This document shows, one piece after another, positions 14,769 to 20,173 of a stretch of DNA of 20,173 nt. Origin of the DNA: a virus; the IMG/VR virus record IMGVR_UViG_3300032289_000970, positions 1 to 20,173 of that record; one strand, given 5' to 3'. Numbering within the stretch: the stretch's first letter is position 1; each line of letters begins with the position of its first letter. A program made the position numbers and the translations under genes. The notes beneath the pieces were generated by a model. It was not told the origin of the DNA. It saw nothing but the letters and a program-made list of their open reading frames with translations, and made no database searches.

Positions 14769-15584
14769 ATGGGAAAAATAGCATTATTATTTTCTGGTCA
14801 TCTTCGTTCTTTGGACAAAGCAATTCCCGATTGGAAACGAAAACATCCGGAATTCTATGACTCAAATATTACGGATGTTTTTTGCCATACTTGGAATGGA
14901 ATAAATAGAACAGCTTGGAACAATGATAATAAAGAAACAAGAGTGCTTTCAAGTCTTTATACAATAGATGATTTAAAAAAACACATGAACGTTGTTTCAC
15001 ATGTCATTGAAGACTATGAGAGCAGTCCTGTTGGGGAAATTACAAAACAAAATAGTTATATTGGAGCAAATTTTTCAATCGCATATGGAACTAAAAGAGT
15101 ATATGAATTATTTAAAGATTACTCTGATAAAACTAATACTAATTATGATATTGTAATAAAAACTAGAGTAGATACTTTTTTGGGAAACTTTCCCAACAAT
15201 GTTTATGGAGATTGGTATGAAGAAAACGAACAACCCGATCCTTTACCAATAGAATATTTAAAAACAAAAATTCAAGAATCTAAAGATATAGTATTAATTC
15301 CTTGGTTTTCTACTGAAAATGGGACTTGTGATCATGGAGGCATACAAGATCAAATTTTAATTGGTAGTAAAAAGTCAATGGAAAATATTTGTTGTTTATA
15401 TTATGAATGGCTTAAACAAAATCATTCTTCAATCACACATTGGCATATAGAAACAAATCATGGAAAATTTGTTAATGATTTCAAAATACCTATAGAACGT
15501 TTTAATTACCATTATGGTATAATAAGAACGGGTGAAGGTTATGATAAGAATAATATAAATTGGTTAGGATATACTAAAAGGTAA
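14769..15584 (+). CDS. Putative glycosyltransferase, SGHLR/TRVD type (paralogue 2)
   Basis: 271 residues. It shares with the gene before it the start IALLFSGHLRSLDKAI (4-19), TDVFCHTWN (35-43) and YDIVIKTRVDTFLG (126-139), and the later QILIGSKKSMENICCLY block, so the two are paralogues. The acidic T-R-x-D motif again suggests a GT-A-like active site. It carries an insertion between the second and third motifs and a different C-terminus, with THWHIETNHGKFV. It begins 4 nt after the previous stop but is much more AT-rich than its neighbour, which argues against a recent local duplication. No membrane segment or ribosome binding site. The family is not one I can name with certainty. Confidence 0.62.
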   Translation: MGKIALLFSGHLRSLDKAIPDWKRKHPEFYDSNITDVFCHTWNGINRTAWNNDNKETRVLSSLYTIDDLKKHMNVVSHVIEDYESSPVGEITKQNSYIGANFSIAYGTKRVYELFKDYSDKTNTNYDIVIKTRVDTFLGNFPNNVYGDWYEENEQPDPLPIEYLKTKIQESKDIVLIPWFSTENGTCDHGGIQDQILIGSKKSMENICCLYYEWLKQNHSSITHWHIETNHGKFVNDFKIPIERFNYHYGIIRTGEGYDKNNINWLGYTKR

Positions 15585-15594
15585 ATTTATAAAA

Positions 15595-16230
15595 ATGAAT
15601 AATAAACATATATTGTATGAACAAATTAAAAAATATAATATAAAAAATATTTTAGATATTGGAGCAAACATAGGACAATTTGCAAAAGAAATAAAATCTT
15701 TGTTTCCAGAAATATTTATTTTATGTATCGAACCAAATATCGATTGTGAACCCCATCTAAAGTTGTTTGGTATAGATTATATTATTTGTTGTCCTTCAGA
15801 TTCTAAAACAACAAAAAAATTTTATAGAATGAAAAATGATCCAATTGGAACAGGTCATTCATTATATAAAGAAAATACACATCACTATGAAGGTGATAAT
15901 TTATTGGTTCAAGAAATACAAACTGATACAATAGATTCTATATTAGCTAATAGTTTATTTAAAAATATATCATTTGATTTTATAAAACTTGACACACAAG
16001 GAAGCGAACTAGACATTTTAAAAGGATCATCAAAAACATTATCTGAATGTAAAATGATTTTAGCAGAAACTGATATAGGAAACTATAATGAAGGATGTGC
16101 GTCTCAAAAAGAAATTATAAAATTTGTATCTAATCATGGATTTGAAACATACGATATTATTGAAAATCAAATAAGCGAAGGAAAAGTTTTTCAACAAGAT
16201 ATTTTATTTTTAAGAAAAAATTTAAAATGA
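15595..16230 (+). CDS. FkbM-type SAM-dependent methyltransferase
   Basis: 211 residues. The class I SAM motif NILDIGANIGQF (18-29) is followed by the acidic end of strand 2 (CIEPN, 44-48) and by FDFIKLDTQGSELDILKG (127-144), the hallmark of the FkbM family. ILAETDIGNYNEG (155-167) and DIIENQ match the downstream blocks, and DILFLRKN closes the protein as usual. FkbM proteins are O-methyltransferases; in glycan loci they commonly methylate hydroxyl groups of finished sugars or polyketides. Here it would cap or decorate the phage-made glycan. It overlaps the following glycosyltransferase by ATGA. AT-rich, and no ribosome binding site precedes the ATG. Confidence 0.9.
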   Translation: MNNKHILYEQIKKYNIKNILDIGANIGQFAKEIKSLFPEIFILCIEPNIDCEPHLKLFGIDYIICCPSDSKTTKKFYRMKNDPIGTGHSLYKENTHHYEGDNLLVQEIQTDTIDSILANSLFKNISFDFIKLDTQGSELDILKGSSKTLSECKMILAETDIGNYNEGCASQKEIIKFVSNHGFETYDIIENQISEGKVFQQDILFLRKNLK

Positions 16231-17183
16231 AAATAGCATTTCATGATAACGCAATGTCTTTGTTTGGTACAACTTTAGCTTTATATAATTGGGCTTATTG
16301 GGGTAGAAAATATCTTGATATAGAACCAATAATCATGTATAATAGTAATAATATAGCTAATAATAATTTAGTAATTAATAAATTTAAAAATACTTTTGAT
16401 AACATGGTTTTTTCATATTCAAATCAAAACCAAATTGATAATATTCTTAGTAAAAATCAATGTGAATATTTTTTTATGGAAAAAGGTGGAAAACCAGATG
16501 GAGTATTATCAACTGTTAGTAAAAATTTAATTAATGCTATTGCTATATGTGATATGAATGACATACATGGAGATATTTTTGCCATGGGTTCAGAATGGTT
16601 ATCTAAAATAGTAGATTATAAAATACCATTTGTACCTTATATTGTAACTTTACCAGAACATAATACTAATATGAGATCTGAATTGGGAATTCCAAAAGAT
16701 GCTTTTGTTTTTGGTAGAAATGGTGGCTATGAGACGTTTAATATACAGTTTGTAAAAGAAGCAATTAAAGAAGTACTTCAAAAAAGAACCGATATATGGT
16801 TTATTTTTCAATGTACAGAAAAATTTATTGATCATGAACGTGTAATATATATTCAAAATTCACCAGATTCAGAATATAAAGTTTCTTTTATTAATAGCTG
16901 TGATGCAATGCTTCACGCACGAGAAGTTGGAGAATCTTTTGGTATGGCATGTGGAGAATTTTCAATAAAAAATAAACCAATTGTTACATGGTTTGGATCT
17001 CGTGAAAGAAGTCATATTGATATTCTTGGAAACAATGGTATCTATTATAATGATAAAAATGAGATAACAGATATTTTGTTACATATTTCCAAAAATGATA
17101 TAAACAATAAAGATTGGAATATGTATCGTTGTTTTGACCCAAAAACTGTTATGGATCAATTTAAACAAGTCTATTTAAAATAA
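16227..17183 (+). CDS. GT4-like (GT-B fold) glycosyltransferase
   Basis: 318 residues. The N-terminal half is poorly conserved, with MKIAFHDNAMSLFGTTLALYN where GT4 enzymes have a glycine-containing first loop. The C-terminal half is clearly GT-B: the linker ELGIPKDAFVFGRNGGYETFN (152-172 in outline), then WFIFQCTEKF (191-200), the strand and helix VSFINSCDAMLHAREVGESF (219-238), and an E-x7-E pair at E236 and E244 that binds the donor nucleotide sugar, followed by KPIVTW (250-255). Retaining enzymes of this family use UDP- or GDP-sugars. It is the last gene of the island, ending 50 nt before gene 55. Soluble, although many GT4 enzymes sit at the membrane face. Donor unknown. Confidence 0.83.
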   Translation: MKIAFHDNAMSLFGTTLALYNWAYWGRKYLDIEPIIMYNSNNIANNNLVINKFKNTFDNMVFSYSNQNQIDNILSKNQCEYFFMEKGGKPDGVLSTVSKNLINAIAICDMNDIHGDIFAMGSEWLSKIVDYKIPFVPYIVTLPEHNTNMRSELGIPKDAFVFGRNGGYETFNIQFVKEAIKEVLQKRTDIWFIFQCTEKFIDHERVIYIQNSPDSEYKVSFINSCDAMLHAREVGESFGMACGEFSIKNKPIVTWFGSRERSHIDILGNNGIYYNDKNEITDILLHISKNDINNKDWNMYRCFDPKTVMDQFKQVYLK

Positions 17184-17199
17184 ATATAAAAAATAAACA

Positions 17200-17227
17200 T
17201 TGATTTACTTGTTTTTTAAGTTATACT
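17200..17227 (+). promoter_or_regulatory. Sigma70-type promoter for gene 55
   Basis: TTGATT (17200-17205), a 16-bp spacer and TATACT (17222-17227). The -10 box ends 6 nt before the GTG of gene 55, so the predicted transcript starts at or next to the start codon. The -10 hexamer is identical to that of the uvsY promoter. Confidence 0.65.
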
Positions 17228-17233
17228 AATATA

Positions 17234-17806
17234 GTGAAAAACCCATCAAAGAAAAAGAAAGCATCAGATGCAGATTACGTAAGTAATCAAGAACTATATG
17301 ATGCTTTAGTAGAGTATCGTAAAAAGCGTGATGATGCAGAAAATGCTGGAAGAAAAAAACCAAAGTTACCTGATTTTATAGGTGAATGTGTTTTAAAAAT
17401 AGCATCGCGTTTATCATATAGACCAAATTTTGCAAATTATCCATATAGAGAAGAAATGGTATCAGATGCAGTATTAAATTGCATAACTTATATTGATAAC
17501 TTCGATCCCAGCAAATCTACTAGCCCATTTGGCTACCTAACACAGATTTGTTGGTTTTCTTTTGTGCGTATTATAAACAAAGAAAAGAAAGAAAAGTACA
17601 CTCAGTACAAATATGCAGAACAGCAGAATGATAAAGATTTTCATAATTGGTTTAATGAAACCTATGCTGGTATTGATATAGGACGAAGAGACTTCTTTGG
17701 TTTGACTGATCTTGACATGAAACGTTTTGATGATATGTTAAATCCCCCTAAACAAGTTAAAGTCAAAAAGAAAAGAAAAAGCAAAAAAGACGTATTAGAC
17801 ATATGA
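17234..17806 (+). CDS. 55: Late-transcription sigma factor gp55
   Basis: 190 residues against 185 in T4. gp55 is a minimal sigma70-family factor that directs host RNA polymerase to late promoters with the sliding clamp and gp33. The diagnostic block runs from KKPKLPDFIGECVLKIASRL (41-60) through YPYREEMVSDAVLNCI to NFDPSKSTSPFGYLTQICWF (92-111), which corresponds to sigma region 2 in this family; RIINKEKKEKYTQYKY follows. The C-terminus is basic and Lys-rich. The only start that covers the conserved N-terminus is GTG 17234; there is no ribosome binding site, and the promoter lies directly ahead. Its stop overlaps the next ATG (ATGA). It marks the return to conserved core genes. Its presence agrees with the TATAAATA-like octamers elsewhere in the window. 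Confidence 0.93.
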   Translation: MKNPSKKKKASDADYVSNQELYDALVEYRKKRDDAENAGRKKPKLPDFIGECVLKIASRLSYRPNFANYPYREEMVSDAVLNCITYIDNFDPSKSTSPFGYLTQICWFSFVRIINKEKKEKYTQYKYAEQQNDKDFHNWFNETYAGIDIGRRDFFGLTDLDMKRFDDMLNPPKQVKVKKKRKSKKDVLDI

Positions 17807-18849
17807 AAGCAGTAATTCTTAACGATACTCATTTCGGCTATAAAGCCGATTCTCCTATTGTACTTGAATATTTTCTATCGTTCTTTGAAGAACAGTTGTT
17901 TCCTTATCTCAAGGAAAATAACATCAAGACCATCTTCCATTTGGGAGATGTTTTTGATCGTAGAAAGTATATAAACTTCAAGACATTGCATCAAGTACGC
18001 ACACGATTCTTCGAACCTCTTAGAGACATGGGAATAAAATGCATTGCCATATGTGGTAACCATGATACTTATTATCGCAATAATAACAATGTAAATTCAT
18101 TGCATGAGTTGGTTGCCCCATATCAAAACTGGGAAATTTATTCTGAACCTACTGAGATTCAAACCTCAGCAGGTTGCGTGGCTCTTCTACCGTGGATCAA
18201 TCCAGAAAATGAAGGACAGGCAGCAAAGTTTATCACCAATACCACATGCTCTCTTCTTATGGGACATCTGGAATTATTTGGATTTCAGAGTATTCGTGGT
18301 ATCTTTATAGAGCAAGGATATGACCCCAAACACTTCGACAAGTTTGAATACGTTCTTACTGGGCATTATCATATTAAGTCCACTCGTGACAATATTCATT
18401 ATCTGGGGACGCAATACCAGATGGCTTTCTCAGATGTATGGGAACCAAAAGGATTCCACACATTTGACTTTTTGGCTAGAGAACTGGTATTTGTCGAAAA
18501 TAACAAAAAGTTATTCTATACGTTTGATTATAATGAAGACGAACCAGAAAAACTTGACTACTCAAAATTCAAAGACTGCTATGTCAAGATTTTTATCAAG
18601 AAGCGCACGAAGGCTGCGAGTTTTGAAAAATACATGGATAAATTCTATGAAGCAGGCGTGGCAGAACTGGCAGTGACTGAAGAGGTCTCTGCAAATCCTG
18701 AACTAGTTGCTGTAGATGTTCATAAGGATACTTTGCAACTACTGCATGAAGAACTTGAAACTATTCAGGAAAAGTCTATTGACAAGAAGTTTCTTGCACG
18801 TATCATAGATGAAGCGTATAATAATGCACTATCAAAGGATGAAGAGTGA
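17803..18849 (+). CDS. 47: Recombination endonuclease subunit gp47 (Mre11/SbcD-like)
   Basis: 348 residues against 339 in T4. gp47 is the metallophosphoesterase nuclease partner of gp46, processing DNA ends for recombination-dependent replication and host DNA breakdown. Phosphoesterase motifs are complete: ILNDTHFG (5-12) with D8 and H10, HLGDVFDRR (46-54) with D49, CGNHDTYY (84-91) with N86-H87-D88, LLMGHLELFG, and the double-His block LTGHYHIKS. The C-terminal part contains the capping and gp46-binding region, with FKDCYVKIFIKKR. The start overlaps the gp55 stop (ATGA), and its own stop overlaps the gp46 GTG (GTGA), so the three genes form a coupled operon. Confidence 0.96.
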   Translation: MKAVILNDTHFGYKADSPIVLEYFLSFFEEQLFPYLKENNIKTIFHLGDVFDRRKYINFKTLHQVRTRFFEPLRDMGIKCIAICGNHDTYYRNNNNVNSLHELVAPYQNWEIYSEPTEIQTSAGCVALLPWINPENEGQAAKFITNTTCSLLMGHLELFGFQSIRGIFIEQGYDPKHFDKFEYVLTGHYHIKSTRDNIHYLGTQYQMAFSDVWEPKGFHTFDFLARELVFVENNKKLFYTFDYNEDEPEKLDYSKFKDCYVKIFIKKRTKAASFEKYMDKFYEAGVAELAVTEEVSANPELVAVDVHKDTLQLLHEELETIQEKSIDKKFLARIIDEAYNNALSKDEE

Positions 18850-19733
18850 TTGAATTTTTAAAAGTTCGGTTTAAAAATTTTGGATCGTTTGGCACAAATT
18901 TTTCAGAGATTAAACTAGATAACCATAAGACCACGCTAGTCACAGGTACCAACGGACATGGCAAGTCTTTTGCGCTATTAGACTCTCTGTGCTTTGGATT
19001 GTTTGGAAAGCCCTTCCGACCCATTAATATACCGCAGCTTGTAAACACCGTTAATGGCAAGAATTGCCTAGTTGAGATAGAGTTCAACAAGGCAGGATCT
19101 CATTATTTGGTTCGCCGTGGCCTATCTCCAAAGATCTTTGAAATTATCAAAGATGGGAATATGATTGATCAGAATGCCAAGTCAAAAGATTACCAAGAAA
19201 TGTTTGAAGAGCATATTCTTGGATTTGATTATGCAGCCTTTAAGCAGGTTGTCATACTTGGTAAGTCAAACTTTATACCATTCATGCAGTTGACTCCTTC
19301 AGAGCGGCGTAAGATCATTGAAGGTCTTTTGGATCTTGATATCTTGGCAGACATGAACCAGCACGTAAAGGGACAACTTAGTTCTTTGAAGATGTCTATC
19401 GGTGAACATGAAAGTTTAGTCAAGATTGCTCATGAAAAGATCAAGTCTCAAAAAGAATTTATTGATCAAGTAAAAACTAGCAATGCAGATGATATTAATG
19501 TTCTTATAAATCGCATTAAAGAATACCAAGACCAAATAAATCAAAATAGAGTTCTAGTTAAGACTGAACTTGACGATCATAAAAAGCTTGGAGATCAAAT
19601 AACAAAGATTAACAAAAAGATTGAATCTCTAAAAGATGTTCCATCTATGTTAGTTAAGACAGAAACTCTTTATGCTACGCTACTGGATGACATCAAAGCA
19701 CTAGAGAAAAATGCAACCTGTAAGTGTTGCTAG
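18846..19733 (+). CDS. 46: Recombination endonuclease subunit gp46 (Rad50/SbcC-like), N-terminal part to first in-frame stop
   Basis: gp46 is the ABC-type ATPase partner of gp47. The start is GTG 18846 (GTGA overlap with gene 47), with AAAGGA 6 nt upstream. The N-terminal ATPase lobe matches T4 gp46: FKNFGSFG (9-16), Walker A GTNGHGKS (34-41), FGLFGKPFR (50-58), the Q-loop FKQVVILGKSNFIPFM (132-147; Q134) and LTPSERRKIIEGLLDL. A coiled coil runs from about residue 165 to 288. The frame stops at TAG 19731-19733, directly after CKCC (292-295), which stands where the C-x-x-C zinc hook of Rad50-type proteins lies (CPTC in T4). A full-length gp46 would be about 560 residues, so this 295-residue product lacks the C-terminal ATPase lobe. 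The reading frame goes on beyond the stop as recognisable gp46; see the next entry. Confidence 0.9.
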   Translation: MIEFLKVRFKNFGSFGTNFSEIKLDNHKTTLVTGTNGHGKSFALLDSLCFGLFGKPFRPINIPQLVNTVNGKNCLVEIEFNKAGSHYLVRRGLSPKIFEIIKDGNMIDQNAKSKDYQEMFEEHILGFDYAAFKQVVILGKSNFIPFMQLTPSERRKIIEGLLDLDILADMNQHVKGQLSSLKMSIGEHESLVKIAHEKIKSQKEFIDQVKTSNADDINVLINRIKEYQDQINQNRVLVKTELDDHKKLGDQITKINKKIESLKDVPSMLVKTETLYATLLDDIKALEKNATCKCC

Positions 19734-20173
19734 CAAGTTCTTCCAAAAGATCAAAAATAAAAACATCTAGAAGAAAAACTCAAGAAAGCCAAAGATTGTT
19801 CTGAGGCACTTAAAGTTGCGGAAAAGAAAAATATTGAACTAGAAGCATCTAAGAAAGAATATGAAAAACTCATGGTTTTGTCTAGAGCAAAAGTTCAAGA
19901 CATAAATGCTTTGAATTACATAATTGGAAACGCAGAATCCAATATTAAAGTAATTGAAAAAGATAAGAAAGACAAAGAAGCCTCAAGCAATATTTCTATA
20001 TTGGAAAATAGCCTGAATGAATCGGAAAATAAAAAGAATGATATCGCCAAAAAACTTGAATCTTTTATCTCTCAACAAATTCACTATGATGTTGTTTATG
20101 ATATCCTCAAAGATGGGGGGCTTAAGAGCCGCATTATCAAACATTATGTTCCCATCATCAATGGACTCGTCAA
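19734..20173 (+). pseudogene. 46: gp46 continuation beyond in-frame stops (runs off window)
   Basis: The same frame continues as plausible gp46: QVLPKDQK, a TAA at 19758-19760, then KHLEEKLKKAKDCSEALKVA and an open frame to the window edge (about 137 codons). Its latter part has DGGLKSRIIKHYVPIINGLV, resembling the T4 segment before the C-terminal ATPase lobe. The descending coiled coil and base composition match the upstream part, with no frameshift. Either two nonsense changes broke the gene, or the sequence contains errors, or the protein is made in two pieces or by readthrough. The first in-frame ATG after the stops is at 19872 (19833 would be an ATT) and has no convincing ribosome binding site, which weighs against a designed second start. 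Labelled as broken for lack of proof of expression. Confidence 0.7.

Noticed and set aside
4057-17183. DNA glucosylation or hypermodification locus
   Set aside because: No nucleotide-modifying genes (such as hydroxymethylase, thymidylate-synthase-like or kinase genes for bases) are in the window, and the transferases resemble surface-glycan enzymes rather than T4 alpha- or beta-glucosyltransferase.
17184-17220. Terminator between the island and gene 55
   Set aside because: The A-rich and T-rich stretches pair only weakly, with mismatches and no GC core; I do not consider it a supported terminator.
19731-19760. Gene-60-like translational hop or small intron in gp46
   Set aside because: The sequence between the stops keeps coding character in frame, there are no matching take-off and landing codons, and 30 nt is too short for a self-splicing intron.
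19700-20173. Alternative genetic code with TAG and TAA read as sense codons
   Set aside because: TAA ends 14 other genes at positions consistent with family lengths, so it cannot be a general sense codon here.
1-20173. tRNA genes, CRISPR arrays, insertion sequences
   Set aside because: I looked for cloverleaf-like segments, regular repeats and transposase motifs and saw none that I could support by eye.

Overview
The window is part of a T4-like tailed phage (myovirus) genome. The evidence is a run of T4 core genes: the C-terminal part of the major capsid protein (gp23), a gp19-like tail-tube-fold protein, UvsW, UvsY, the late sigma factor gp55, and the gp47/gp46 recombination nuclease pair. 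The host cannot be named from the sequence. No photosynthesis genes or tRNAs were seen, and I cannot place the phage in a named genus.

Layout. Positions 1-1327 (+) hold the end of the capsid gene, a strong hairpin terminator, and a small virion-type gene. Positions 1324-3967 (-) hold a hypothetical protein with an Sm-like N-terminus and an acidic tail, then UvsW and UvsY, read right to left. Positions 3968-4056 are a divergent promoter region. Positions 4057-17183 (+) form a 13 kb accessory island of 17 closely packed genes. Positions 17234-20173 (+) return to the core with gp55, gp47 and gp46, the last running off the edge.

The island is a glycan-synthesis locus. It has about ten putative glycosyltransferases: GT2-like, PF03407-like, GT47/exostosin-like, GT32/OCH1-like, GT25-like, GT10 fucosyltransferase-like, GT4-like and three of unassigned GT-A-like type. 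It also has two methyltransferases (a sugar C-methyltransferase type and an FkbM type). In its middle lies a precursor-type module: RibB (3,4-dihydroxy-2-butanone 4-phosphate synthase), an aminoglycoside/choline-kinase-like phosphotransferase, a sugar-1-phosphate-type nucleotidyltransferase, a small HAD phosphatase and a transaldolase/fructose-6-phosphate-aldolase-like enzyme. The module is richer in GC than the very AT-rich flanks, so the island looks assembled from at least two sources. I infer that it makes and attaches an unusual activated sugar or polyol, to the virion or to the host surface. The acceptor is unknown.

Most noteworthy points: two in-frame stop codons (TAG, then TAA) 27 nt apart at the predicted zinc hook of gp46, with the reading frame intact on both sides; the uncharacterised RibB-kinase-nucleotidyltransferase-HAD-aldolase-methyltransferase module; and promoter-like boxes placed so close to start codons that several transcripts would be leaderless or nearly so. 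Of 24 intact gene ends, 14 use TAA, 10 use TGA and none uses TAG.
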